Shown here: positions 51,423 through 61,093 of the stretch, piece by piece | Layout of the letters: every line of letters starts with the position of its first letter | Position numbering within the stretch: position 1 is the first letter of the stretch | Assembly (NCBI GenBank): GCA_910579215.1 | Contig: CAJTTN010000008.1 | Coordinates: 1 to 64,000 of the forward strand | Direction: 5' to 3' | Length of the DNA: 64,000 nucleotides | Origin: an uncultured Anaeroplasmataceae bacterium | Lineage (GTDB): Bacteria; Bacillota_I; Bacilli_A; Acholeplasmatales; Anaeroplasmataceae | Made by a program: the position numbers and the translations under genes | The notes under the pieces: generated by a model | Told to the model about the DNA's origin: nothing | What the model saw: only the letters and a program-made list of their open reading frames with translations | The model's database searches: none

Positions 51423-54400
51423 TTATATAATGAATTTTGCTGTCTGCTTTGCTAAATTTGCCACATGTCTAATACCAAATGTTGCTATATTTTTTCCACC
51501 ATTTTTCAATCCGACAAATGCGTAATTTGCTTTACCATTTGAACCGAAAAAGCGTATATATCCATTCATCTCTGAGATATATTCACCATGTTTTACAACA
51601 TAGTTTGCCAATTGGTTATAGTCATCAACATTTTTAACTAAATCTCCAAATTCTTTACCATGTTTAGCAAAATGCTCATTTAATTGCTTTACATTTTCAA
51701 ATTGTAAATCATCAATTTTATTTACCGCGCTCGTAGCACATACGTTGTGAACCAATACACCTTTATTAGTAACATAATAAGTGTGAGCGTTTTCTACTTC
51801 TAAATTGTATACATCAACTAACTCTTCGGTATGTTCAATAGATATATTGTCTACTTCAACTACGGCATTATTATATAATACTACTTTATCTTTTTCAACT
51901 AATTCACTAGCTTTTTTCCAACCATAATCAACAACATAGAAAGGATGCCCTAGAGTTGTTGTTATCTCTTCTCCAGCAATAGATAAATGTACTAGATCAT
52001 GAGTTTGATTTCTAAATAGGTTAGTCACTCTATTTAAAATCTTTTCTCCTGTTTCTTCACACCATGACCATACTTTATCATCAAGCTCAATGTCTTCAAT
52101 CTTTTTATAGCCTTCTGCTGTCATTACCAACGTTCCAGCTACAAAACATTGTGCTGGCTTAGCACATACTTGATTAGATGCTTTAATGCTCTTTGAAATA
52201 GCACTTACTGCACTTGATACACAATATAGAATTGCTCCTGCGGTAAATCCATCTACAAAGCCTGTAATAGCACTATCTGCAAATCCTTTAAAGAACCCAT
52301 TTCCTTGAATGGCAGATATTATACCTCCAATCAGTCCTCCAATAACGGCTCCCGATATGGCTGCTCCTAATCCAGCATTAAACATACCTATTCCAAAGGC
52401 TTGAGTTCCTGGAATACACATCAAAATAATCGACACTGCAAAAGTTAATGTAAAAAGCCCATACCGGATGACCGACTTCCAGTTCCTATCCCACCACGAA
52501 TATCCAGCTAGGGGATCATAAACTGGATCAGGCATTAAATCCGTATTTGTTAATACTGTAAAGTTATTTGAGCCCAAATCTGTTGGGTTGTCTGTGCATA
52601 TCGCATTTAAATTTAAGGCACCAATTGTATTAGATGAATCTAAAACTGTTTCTATTTCCATAGAATCAATATAACTACATAGATTAGGGTCATAATAACG
52701 ACCATTAATGAAATACATTTCTGTTTCACTATCATAATAATGCCCTCTCCAACGAATTGGATTTAAAGTTGCAAATGGATCTGAATTATTTAATATGTTA
52801 ACTTTTGTATTTCCCCAAGCATCATAAAAATACTCAGTGATGATTACACCATCTTTTATGACTGCCACTATATTTCCTTGACCATCTTTTGCATAGTCAT
52901 AATCTATAATGCTTCCATCGGAGGCAATATATCTAACTCCTGCTATACCCATTAAGTCATACATATATCTCAGTTTAATACCATTAGAGTAGTCTTCTCC
53001 CAATAGTTTAGACCCATCATAATAATATTTAACTTTAATACCACCAGAATTATCCTTAGTAACACGATTTCCTTGATAATTATAAGTGAAAAATGTATTT
53101 AAGTAAAAGCTTAATAAATTACCTCTCTCCCAACCTAATTTGTAGGAATTGCCATTTTTTATAATATGATGAGGAAGCAAATTGTTTTCATGATATTGTA
53201 ATTCTTTTATTAGAGAACCATTTCTATAATATTTAGTTAAACGATTTAATTCATCATATTCATATTCTTTAACCTTCGTAGTACCTTGAAAAACCTTTGT
53301 CACTCTATTAATATCTTGACTATTATTATCTAAATAACTATATGTATTATCTATTCCTTGACGAGTATTATATTCTGTTTTTAGTCGATTCAATTTGTCA
53401 TAAGAATATGAAATATCAGTATCTCCATTTTTGGTAGAATGAATTCTTCTAATATTTTCATTCTCATCATAACTATAATCAAATTGATATGTACAATCTT
53501 TTATTTTATGAGTTGAATTTTGAACTAAATTAGAATAAAAGACAGTATTATCTTTTGGAATAAAGTTGTATTCTAAAGAAGAATCACTATTATTTTTCTT
53601 TTTTACTACGCCTAATATATTATCATATTCATATGAGAACCCAAATTTTTTGACTTCTTTCCATTCATCTTTTCCATCATCTTTTTGATCATCATAAACA
53701 GATGTTTTAATTATTTGAGGAGCGGTATAAATATTATTCTTTTCAACAGAGGTCTTATAATGTGTATTTCCAATAACATATTTGGTATTTTGCGAATCTA
53801 ACTGTTGAATTCTTAAAATTTCTTTATCATTCTTTTCAATTTTATAACCACAAGCATCATTATTATTATCATACCAAAATGTTGTTTGAGTTCCATCCAA
53901 ACTATCGTTGATATGTTTAATTTTTGCTATACTTTGACTTTCAGCTAATGGAGTAGAATAACTATTTGAATTAATGTGAGCATCTTGTTCTTGATATTCA
54001 AATTCAACTTTTTTAAAAAAGATATCGCTAAAAAAGATTTTTCTAGGTCTACCATACTTATCCTTCTCAGTAGTGATTTTACAATTTGTCAAATGATTAA
54101 TTTCTTCTTGTAAATCGCCACCAAACGAACTACCATTAGGCGTAACAGATTTAGATTTCACTTCAAGAATTTCTTTATTTTTTTCTATGTAATATTTCTT
54201 TATATTCCCATAAATATCATAATCAAAACCAAACCTATACTTTTCATTATCTGTAATTGCTTTAATTCTCCCAAGGGAATCATATTCAAAATGATGGTAA
54301 ACCTTTTTATTGAAATCAAAGTTTATAGATTGCTCTTTTACACGATTTAATAAATCATAAGAAAAATTTTGTGTATAATTATTTCCCACTTGTACAGAAT

Positions 54401-56810
54401 CCACAGTGTTCAACATTTGCGAATTTTTTCTAATTTTCACAGATGAATTTTGAACCTTTGTATCAATGACCATTTCACGGTATTTTCCATTTTCAGATTC
54501 ATCATCATATATATATCTAGTATAAAATCTTTTTTTACCAGATTTCACCTTATTATCTGAACCAAAATCGTCCTCCAATGCAGTTGTAGTACTTATAAGA
54601 TTACCATATAAGTCATATTCATTTACCGTTTTTTTCTTATAAGCATCAACTGTTTGTAAAATTCTTCCTTGATAATCGCTTACCGTTGAATTTTTACCAC
54701 CAAAATATGATTTATTAATAGAAACTTCATTATACTCCTCAAGTTTTTTAGCATAAAAATAGAAATATTTGCTTGTAACGCAACTATTATCTGAGGAATG
54801 TGTAATAAATTTAATTCCTGAATCAGAATAAATTTCATATTCATTCTTCATTCCAGTATAATCCATATTCTCATAAACTCTAAAATATACTTTTGATACA
54901 TTAGCTATTCTTTTTGTATTTCCACAATATACAAAATCAAATCCTGATTCTCCTCGAATCATTCTATTTTTGTAGGCAAATAAGATATCTGAATCAGTTA
55001 AAAAGTTTTCATGATCTAAAAGAATTGTTTGAGATCTGCCATTCGTTAATTGCAGTCTAACACTATAAAATTCTGAAATGGAAGGTTGGCTAGCATTAAA
55101 ATTAGATATTTTTAATTTAGACATTTCACCTTCCTTAATTCTAAAGTCAGAAACTTGATAAGTTCCTGTTCCATCCGTTAGAACTTTAATATATGCTGAA
55201 TCAAAATCGTATGTCTTTGATTGATCATCATCTCGAATGGAAAAGGAAAGCGTTACATATTGCCATGCATTGTTTGCAGTTTTATCAATGAATATCTCTT
55301 TTTTTATCCAGTTCATATGAAATATTTCAAAAAAAACTTTCATATAAGAGGCATTTGAACAAGAAACATTAATCCAAAAGGATGCTACAAAGTTAATATA
55401 ATTTAATCCATCCTTATCTCTATATGCTTTTAGAGTTCTTCCTCCAGTAAAAAAACCGCAATCTCTATTATCCTTATCTAGACATTTAATGCTTTTACCA
55501 ATGGTAGCAGTTACTATACTTTTATTATTAATAGTCTCTTGGTAATAGTCTTTGGGCATCTCATACATAATGGAGATTCCATTATCCTTTGTCAATGTTC
55601 TTAAATGGTTTCCTTCAACCTCAAAGACACCTGTAACAAATCCTTTTTTATTATGATAATAGCGATATTCTATATCTTTATCACTTTTTATTGACGAATA
55701 ACTTGAATAATGATTAAATGTGGTTTTTTCAATTATTGAACTATCTGATACTCCAAAACTATCATAACTTTCAAGAATAACAGTTTCATCCTGAAGTGTT
55801 TCAAAGGCAGATATTTCTCCCAAATGGTATAATCCATCATTACTAGTCTCTACAATAAAATTTCCTTTTGCTTTTCTAACATTTTTAAAGCCGATTTCTG
55901 GTTCTACTGACGGAATAGGGATAGTTTCGCCCGAATATAAACCATCATTTAATGCGGCAAATGAGCTTAAATAAAGCTTAGATATTCCTTTTTCAACAAT
56001 GATCTTACTTGCATATGGCGTAAACTTTAATGCCAGTCCATTAGGTGTAGCTGTAGCAAAAATGAGATTATCGCTTGAATCATATTTAAATAAGGCAACT
56101 TGAGATAAAGCATTGTTAATAAAATGATAGTTTGACTTTAAATTTGTTCCAATATATGAATAGTAAATACTCTCAAGTTCTATACCCAGACTAATTAATG
56201 AGATCTTATAAAGTAGTGAATTTTTATATTCAAATCTAAAATATCGTTCTCTTTTTCCTATACTTCTACTATCATAGAATTTTATAGGACGTCCTAAACT
56301 ATCTAATTCAATATGCTTTATAATAGTATTTGGGTTTCCCTCTATAGATAATTTAATTAAATTACCTGCTGAATTAAAATCATAAACATTATTTTGTGCA
56401 TCTTGAATTTGATATGAGTTGTAAGAAGTAACTAATGTCATTCCGTTTCCCAGGGTATCTAGGTAACGATTGCCATCATATTTTACAAATCTATGAATGT
56501 AACCATCCCCATCTAAATATAAATAATCACCGACATTAAACCCTTCTAATCTCATACTTGAATCATAAGGTTTTATATATTGCTGAATATTTAATTTCCA
56601 ATTGGTACCTACTCCTGTATCAACAATATGACAATAATTATTGTAAATATGAGAAAGCCCCATCTTAAAGGTTCCTTCTCCCATTTCCATATCCGTATGT
56701 CTAAAAATTAGTTCAGCAACAGAAGCATTTACACTAGCTGTACCTGCATCTGAAATAAAGTCAATATAAGAATGAGCCGCATAAGTTATTTTTGAATTTT
56801 TAAATTGCAT
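51423..56810 (-). CDS. RHS/YD-repeat polymorphic toxin with HINT pretoxin domain
   Basis: A 1795-residue protein without a signal peptide. YD repeats (EYDLYGNLIST, FEYDSLGRIKAI, YEYDELNRLTKYY) fill about 700-1300 and form the cage. The RHS core ends with RWRGHYYDSETEMYFINGRYYDP (about 1345). A hydrophobic, Gly/Ala-rich region follows (about 1430-1545). A HINT autoprotease domain spans 1555-1689 (CFVAGTLVMT to VLVHN). The last 107 residues are the toxin tip: LNEHFAKHGKEFG...YIRFFGSN...FVGL...IATF resembles BECR-fold RNase toxins. HINT cleavage would release the toxin. It follows a holin-like gene and precedes an immunity gene. Confidence 0.9.
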   Translation of the reverse strand: MQFKNSKITYAAHSYIDFISDAGTASVNASVAELIFRHTDMEMGEGTFKMGLSHIYNNYCHIVDTGVGTNWKLNIQQYIKPYDSSMRLEGFNVGDYLYLDGDGYIHRFVKYDGNRYLDTLGNGMTLVTSYNSYQIQDAQNNVYDFNSAGNLIKLSIEGNPNTIIKHIELDSLGRPIKFYDSRSIGKRERYFRFEYKNSLLYKISLISLGIELESIYYSYIGTNLKSNYHFINNALSQVALFKYDSSDNLIFATATPNGLALKFTPYASKIIVEKGISKLYLSSFAALNDGLYSGETIPIPSVEPEIGFKNVRKAKGNFIVETSNDGLYHLGEISAFETLQDETVILESYDSFGVSDSSIIEKTTFNHYSSYSSIKSDKDIEYRYYHNKKGFVTGVFEVEGNHLRTLTKDNGISIMYEMPKDYYQETINNKSIVTATIGKSIKCLDKDNRDCGFFTGGRTLKAYRDKDGLNYINFVASFWINVSCSNASYMKVFFEIFHMNWIKKEIFIDKTANNAWQYVTLSFSIRDDDQSKTYDFDSAYIKVLTDGTGTYQVSDFRIKEGEMSKLKISNFNASQPSISEFYSVRLQLTNGRSQTILLDHENFLTDSDILFAYKNRMIRGESGFDFVYCGNTKRIANVSKVYFRVYENMDYTGMKNEYEIYSDSGIKFITHSSDNSCVTSKYFYFYAKKLEEYNEVSINKSYFGGKNSTVSDYQGRILQTVDAYKKKTVNEYDLYGNLISTTTALEDDFGSDNKVKSGKKRFYTRYIYDDESENGKYREMVIDTKVQNSSVKIRKNSQMLNTVDSVQVGNNYTQNFSYDLLNRVKEQSINFDFNKKVYHHFEYDSLGRIKAITDNEKYRFGFDYDIYGNIKKYYIEKNKEILEVKSKSVTPNGSSFGGDLQEEINHLTNCKITTEKDKYGRPRKIFFSDIFFKKVEFEYQEQDAHINSNSYSTPLAESQSIAKIKHINDSLDGTQTTFWYDNNNDACGYKIEKNDKEILRIQQLDSQNTKYVIGNTHYKTSVEKNNIYTAPQIIKTSVYDDQKDDGKDEWKEVKKFGFSYEYDNILGVVKKKNNSDSSLEYNFIPKDNTVFYSNLVQNSTHKIKDCTYQFDYSYDENENIRRIHSTKNGDTDISYSYDKLNRLKTEYNTRQGIDNTYSYLDNNSQDINRVTKVFQGTTKVKEYEYDELNRLTKYYRNGSLIKELQYHENNLLPHHIIKNGNSYKLGWERGNLLSFYLNTFFTYNYQGNRVTKDNSGGIKVKYYYDGSKLLGEDYSNGIKLRYMYDLMGIAGVRYIASDGSIIDYDYAKDGQGNIVAVIKDGVIITEYFYDAWGNTKVNILNNSDPFATLNPIRWRGHYYDSETEMYFINGRYYDPNLCSYIDSMEIETVLDSSNTIGALNLNAICTDNPTDLGSNNFTVLTNTDLMPDPVYDPLAGYSWWDRNWKSVIRYGLFTLTFAVSIILMCIPGTQAFGIGMFNAGLGAAISGAVIGGLIGGIISAIQGNGFFKGFADSAITGFVDGFTAGAILYCVSSAVSAISKSIKASNQVCAKPAQCFVAGTLVMTAEGYKKIEDIELDDKVWSWCEETGEKILNRVTNLFRNQTHDLVHLSIAGEEITTTLGHPFYVVDYGWKKASELVEKDKVVLYNNAVVEVDNISIEHTEELVDVYNLEVENAHTYYVTNKGVLVHNVCATSAVNKIDDLQFENVKQLNEHFAKHGKEFGDLVKNVDDYNQLANYVVKHGEYISEMNGYIRFFGSNGKANYAFVGLKNGGKNIATFGIRHVANLAKQTAKFII
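52189..52908. repeat. 720-bp block identical to 49488-50207
   Basis: The copy inside the full-length RHS gene (codons 1302-1541). See partner entry. Confidence 0.85.
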
Positions 56811-56811
56811 A

Positions 56812-57243
56812 TTAATTTCTCATCCCTTCAATAATATTTTTTATTTTTTGTTCAATTTGCTTTTTAGAATCATTTTCTATTTCATCTTGAACAACTTCTT
56901 TGTTAATAGTAACATCTTTAACATTAACAACTTTAGTTAAAGTCACAAGCTCCTCAATCCTATTAGAAGCCTCTTCTTGATTAAATTTAATATGATTTTC
57001 TAATGCAAATTGATTTAGTTTTGTCATTACATATTCTTTTTTCTCAGCACCACTATAATTAGAAAACTTTTCTGCTTCTGTTATACAAGGAATAATTTCC
57101 CTAGTAATTTGTTCTGTTTTTTCTAATACTCGCTTAAGTTTTTTATTTTTAACAAACTTTTGCAAGAAAACAACCGTTGTGCACAATAAAGTTAACGTAG
57201 GTGCTAAAATAGAAAGATATAAATGTATATTTTCTGGATTCAT
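56812..57243 (-). CDS. Phage holin-like protein (LL-H type)
   Basis: A 143-residue protein with one N-terminal transmembrane helix (about 8-27), then a coiled-coil and acidic C-terminal part (KKLKRVLEKTEQITREIIPCITEAEKFSN, KKEYVMTKLNQFALEN). This is the layout of LL-H family phage holins. One base separates its stop from the RHS ATG. It may form the export route or a membrane anchor for the RHS protein, which lacks a signal peptide. Confidence 0.7.
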   Translation of the reverse strand: MNPENIHLYLSILAPTLTLLCTTVVFLQKFVKNKKLKRVLEKTEQITREIIPCITEAEKFSNYSGAEKKEYVMTKLNQFALENHIKFNQEEASNRIEELVTLTKVVNVKDVTINKEVVQDEIENDSKKQIEQKIKNIIEGMRN

Positions 57244-57267
57244 TCTTTTCTTCCTTTCTTTTAAAAA

Positions 57268-57310
57268 ATAAGGTCATAGTTTCTTAGATAAAAGACATCT
57301 ATGACCTTAT
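57268..57310 (-). terminator. Terminator between glycosyltransferase and holin-like gene
   Basis: A perfect 12-bp stem (ATAAGGTCATAG 57268-57279, CTATGACCTTAT 57299-57310) followed by T-run on the minus strand. It should limit readthrough from the upstream genes into the toxin genes. Confidence 0.8.
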
Positions 57311-57313
57311 GCA

Positions 57314-58018
57314 CTATATGATTATCGCTGTATTCCCACAAACTGTTTTTTCTGTTTTTGAGAATGTCTGAAATAAGGCACATTGATGGTCAAAAGATAC
57401 ATCGGGATTGCCATTTGCAACAATTCTCACAAACAACTGTTCACTATTCCAAGGATTCATAATATCTTTTCTTTGCGTTGTTATTAACACTTCTTTATAA
57501 AATTTTAATAAATCTTGTGTTTTTCCAAAAACAACCCCTGCATTTAAATATTTGAATTCTCCTAATGAATCTCTATTTTCAACAATGTCAATTTCCATGT
57601 TTGGATGATTGTTTTTTGTTGCATTAAATAATATTTTAGTGTTTAAATGTTCAAATTTTTGAATAAATGTTTCATCCAAATTCTTAAAGAATAGAACATC
57701 GTATCCATCAACTAATAGACAATACTCTGAGGTTGTTTGTTCTAGAGCTCCTACATAGTATTTAATTTTATCAATGTTTGTCCATTCCTCTACTCCCTCA
57801 GGACAAGCATTAATATATGGCATATTACTTAGTTCTAATTGTAAAGCTGTAATTGCCTTATTTTTATTTGTAAATGTTGTAATTACAGATATACGTGGAC
57901 TAATTTCTATTCTATTAGCACTATATTCTTCTATAATATCCATAGACTTTTTCATGGCATTACCTTGAAAATGTCCAACATATACCTCATTTCCTGTATG
58001 ACTTAAAATTTTTGTCAT
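57314..58018 (-). CDS. PLOD-like glycosyltransferase
   Basis: A protein of about 234 residues related to the glycosyltransferase domain of procollagen lysyl hydroxylases and related bacterial proteins. LLVDGYDVLFF supplies the DxD metal site, KYLNAGVVFGKT and NSEQLF are family segments. The ATG at 58018 follows AAGGAGAAAGTACA; the frame open to 58066 overlaps the upstream gene. In phage- and toxin-associated loci such enzymes may glycosylate tail or surface proteins; the target here could be the 118-residue protein or the RHS protein. Confidence 0.75.
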   Translation of the reverse strand: MTKILSHTGNEVYVGHFQGNAMKKSMDIIEEYSANRIEISPRISVITTFTNKNKAITALQLELSNMPYINACPEGVEEWTNIDKIKYYVGALEQTTSEYCLLVDGYDVLFFKNLDETFIQKFEHLNTKILFNATKNNHPNMEIDIVENRDSLGEFKYLNAGVVFGKTQDLLKFYKEVLITTQRKDIMNPWNSEQLFVRIVANGNPDVSFDHQCALFQTFSKTEKTVCGNTAIII

Positions 58019-58037
58019 TGTACTTTCTCCTTCCATT

Positions 58038-58394
58038 TTATGTTCCACTTGAACCGGAACCACCACCTGTAGATGGGTTATTAATCTTTGTGTGTCCTAA
58101 AGCTATTAAAACATTCCATACAAATTCTGTTGTAGCAACTTTTGTGCTAGAATCATACACAGCTTGAGTTTGTGAAGTTGGTCCAATTGCAGAAACTACA
58201 GACTCCACTGCATTTTTAATTTCTGCATTAAGTGTATCTGCATTTAAAGCTGTTCCCTCTACACTAACTCTGCCCTCTGCTCGTTCAACATCTACTGTCA
58301 AACTCACTATATTCCCACTCGAATCTTTTACTATATCGCGAACAATTAGTTTCTTACGATTCAAATGTTCTGCTTGTCTGTTTTGAAAAGCCAT
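58038..58394 (-). CDS. Small fibre-like protein with Gly/Ser tail
   Basis: A 118-residue protein starting AFQNRQAEHLNRKKLIV. Its middle, SLTVDVERAEGRVSVEGTALNADTLN, looks like phage tail-fibre/baseplate proteins, as does TQAVYDSSTKVATTEFVW. The end PSTGGGSGSSGT is a flexible Gly/Ser tail that could be glycosylated. It is first in the unit with the glycosyltransferase. Family not certain. Confidence 0.6.
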   Translation of the reverse strand: MAFQNRQAEHLNRKKLIVRDIVKDSSGNIVSLTVDVERAEGRVSVEGTALNADTLNAEIKNAVESVVSAIGPTSQTQAVYDSSTKVATTEFVWNVLIALGHTKINNPSTGGGSGSSGT

Positions 58395-58496
58395 ATTTAT
58401 CCTCCTATTTATATTCGTAATTTAAGATCTTATTTTACAATTGTACTAGTAGCTACCTAATACATTTCTATTGTAAATAGGATTCTATTAAATGAA

Positions 58497-58516
58497 AATA
58501 CCCCAATTTGGGTATT
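58497..58516 (-). terminator. Terminator after the 104-residue gene
   Basis: AATACCC (58497-58503) with GGGTATT (58510-58516), followed by TTTC on the minus strand. Confidence 0.55.
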
Positions 58517-58526
58517 GACAACAATA

Positions 58527-58841
58527 TTATTTTATGATAATAAGATTTTTCAGTTTTTCATACTTTGGTAGACTTAACATCTTAGAAATAAAATTTTCAT
58601 ATTTCTCCATAAACTTTATTACACCTTTAATATTAATAGCTGCATATTCACTAATCTTTGCATATGACATATAACTTTTGAAATTTAGGCATTCAAAAAT
58701 TTTAGTATACATATTATCACAATTAAACAAATCATATTTATAAAAGAAGTCCTTTATTTCTTCTTGAAATTGTATAAATAAATCTATATTTTCTTCAAGA
58801 CAATTTTCTTTCAGTAAGTCCATAGTATTTTTTCTTTTCAT
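58527..58841 (-). CDS. Uncharacterised 104-residue protein
   Basis: Starts MKRKNTMDLLKENCLEE; helical, with several aromatic residues and no membrane segment. No domain recognised. It lies between terminators, just upstream of the RHS locus, and might regulate it or be an unrelated orphan. Confidence 0.5.
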   Translation of the reverse strand: MKRKNTMDLLKENCLEENIDLFIQFQEEIKDFFYKYDLFNCDNMYTKIFECLNFKSYMSYAKISEYAAINIKGVIKFMEKYENFISKMLSLPKYEKLKNLIIIK

Positions 58842-58877
58842 TATCTCATCTCCCTTCTTACTCTAATCAAGACAAAA

Positions 58878-58917
58878 AAGGGCAAAAACAGTACTCTTAA
58901 GTACCATTTTTGCCCTT
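58878..58917. terminator. Bidirectional terminator
   Basis: An 11-bp stem, AAGGGCAAAAA (58878-58888) with TTTTTGCCCTT (58907-58917), plus inner GTAC/GTAC. T-rich on both outer sides. No gene is visible between this and the IS element at 59096. Confidence 0.75.
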
Positions 58918-59095
58918 CCTTTTATTTACATCTTAACGACGTTTTATAAAAAAACAATTTCATATTAAAAATCTATTTAATAATTTATTCAACTCCTTCA
59001 TTACTATATCCTCCCTTCTCGGATGTAATCATACCATTTATTGCAAATTTTGTAAAATATTCACGAAAAAGAGAGAATTATTTAGAAAAATAAAA

Positions 59096-60955
59096 AGGGG
59101 CTGTGAAAAAACCTAACTATTAAAAAGTTAGTTTTTCACAGCTTTTTATTTATACATATATTTTGATCTTACCTCTACATTAAGACTTTTCTTTTTAACT
59201 TTATTTGCTTTGTTAGATAAGCGTTTAGCACTTGGTTTTTTAAAAGTTTCTACTTGTAATCCAACTGGAGCTTTCCAATATTGGAATTTTGCATTACCAC
59301 TATAAAATTTGAATAATTTTCTAATATTATATCCTAAACATACTAACATAAATTCTGTAGATACTTTTGGTAATAATGTTCTTCTAAATCTTTCGTACAT
59401 AAAATCTTGTTTAATAACTCCAAACGCACCTTCAACTTGAGAACTCCTATTTACTCTCATCTCTATTCCTTCGGGAGATAATAAATTTTTTTCTGCCTCT
59501 TGAATATAAATTTGTAAATCTTGTGATACTTCAAAATACTTAAAATTTTTTGTTTTATCTTTCATAAATCTTTTACAATAATCCATATATTCACAATTAT
59601 TACAGCCTTCTATTTTATAGAAAACTGTATTTTTCTTTCTTGGATGAGATGGCGGATTATTTTCAATTGTACCTATATTTCCTTTAAGACAAGTTATAGT
59701 ATTATTTTTATTAATTCGATATTGACTAGGTCGTTTACCTGAAACATTTCCTTCCCGCGTTAAATATTTAACAAAGTTTTTAATATTATGTTCCTCTAAA
59801 AAACGATAGTTTTTCAACGAACCATATCCAGAATCTGCACCTACAAAATTAGGATAACTTCCATACATTTCGTAATGTTTTTCTAGTATTTTGATGAAAT
59901 CTTCTAAATCATTTCAAGATTGTATAACTATATAAGAAGAAATCAGTCCATAGATTACACATAATTGTACATTATAAGCAGCGTGCATATTACTTCCTAA
60001 TCCTGAATAATAATCTTCTTTAAGACACATTGCTGTTGCGTCTATATCTGTTTTGAAATAAGAGTTCCTATTTGGCCCACATATCCTCTCTTTCTCTTCA
60101 TATTCTAAACTCTTTTCTAAATATTGATATAGTTTTTTATATGCTTCCTTATGTGATTTGTTGTTTTTTAAACTCAAATCATATTCCTCTACTATATTAG
60201 CTAATTCAATCAATTTGTTTGCTACTATTTTTGATTCGATTATCCCTTCTATTCTTACACCTCTTAATAAGTTATACTCCCCTAATACTTTTCTTATTTT
60301 ATCTGAAAGCTTTAAATGAAAAGTAGTAGGCTTCCATACAAATTTATATTTGTTGGCCTCCGCTTCAAACTTTGATCCATCTATATATGCTCTATCCATT
60401 TTGAGATTACATTCTTCAAAAATCGCTTTTGTTATTAATGAAAATATCTTATCTCTATTAGGTATTATATATTCATTTATAAAATTTCCTATGGTTTTAT
60501 ATGTTGGTGTTTCATACTCCATAATATAAATAATTCTTAAATCGTAAATACATAAATCCTCTATATTTCTTAGCGAAGCCTTATTAAATGCGAAACTATA
60601 GATTATTGCTGCCAACATATTATATACATTATATCCAGGTCTTCCTCCTTTATTTCTTTCATCATGAATTACTTGTTTTTTTATTAAATCACATACTCCA
60701 GATTTATCTAATAATTCCAAAAATTTATCGATTTTTTTTGTTTCCTCAACCTTTATAGTTGAGGAAATTATTAAAAATGTTTGTCTTGTGCTATAATATC
60801 TCATGTAGAATAATTGTGTGCCAACACTATTCTACCATAAAGGCGTCTCCGGGTTCGATTCCCTGAGCGTTTTTTGTTTTTTTTGGCATAGAAAAAAGCT
60901 GTGAAGCCTTACTTTTGTTTTATTTTCAAAAGTTAGGTTTTTTCACAGCCCCTGT
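59096..60955 (-). mobile_element. IS1182-family insertion sequence
   Basis: A 1860-bp element with 23-bp perfect terminal inverted repeats (59096-59118 and 60933-60955, starting AGGGGCTGTGAAAAAACCTA). Each end also carries a second inner copy of GCTGTGAA, so both termini fold as hairpins that may block readthrough. No clear target duplication is visible (AAAA on the left, GTTC on the right). It inserted just beside tRNA-Leu(GAG). Confidence 0.88.
59146..60804 (-). pseudogene. IS1182 transposase with in-frame TGA
   Basis: A DDE transposase in one continuous frame broken once, by TGA at 59914-59916 (YIVIQS-stop-NDLEDFIKIL). The N-terminal part has KGGRPGYNVYNMLAAIIYSFAFN and AYIDGSKFEAEANKYKFVW, hallmarks of IS1182. 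The C-terminal part has the YSCxYC-like cysteines (CNNCEYMDYCKRF) and RSSQVEGAFGVIKQDF with the catalytic Glu. Because TGA is an ordinary stop elsewhere in the window, the gene is probably inactive. Confidence 0.85.
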
Positions 60956-60965
60956 TCTCTTAAGA

Positions 60966-61050
60966 TGGTACGGCCGATGAGAATTGAACTCACACGGGAA
61001 TTCCCATACGCCCCTCAAACGTACGCGTCTACCAGTTCCGCCACGACCGC
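60966..61050 (-). tRNA. tRNA-Leu (anticodon GAG)
   Basis: A class II tRNA: acceptor GCGGTCG/CGGCCGT with two wobble pairs, anticodon loop TTGAGGG (GAG), long variable arm, T-loop AGTTCAATTCT, encoded CCA. Confidence 0.95.
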
Positions 61051-61093
61051 ATATATGCTATTTAAGTATAGCATATTTTACTATTTAATACTA

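Noticed and set aside
59914..59916. TGA read as Trp (Mollicutes code) in the IS1182 transposase
   Set aside because: Several confident genes end in TGA with tight ATGA overlaps (GH32 at 5306, MerR at 23652, the HTH gene at 38222-38224) and use TGG for Trp, so the standard bacterial code applies.
60845..60870. T-arm-like sequence (GGGTTCGATTCCC) at the right end of the IS, possible tRNA relic
   Set aside because: Only a T-arm-like palindrome is visible, no acceptor or anticodon arm; it lies within the IS end and is probably a hairpin of the element.
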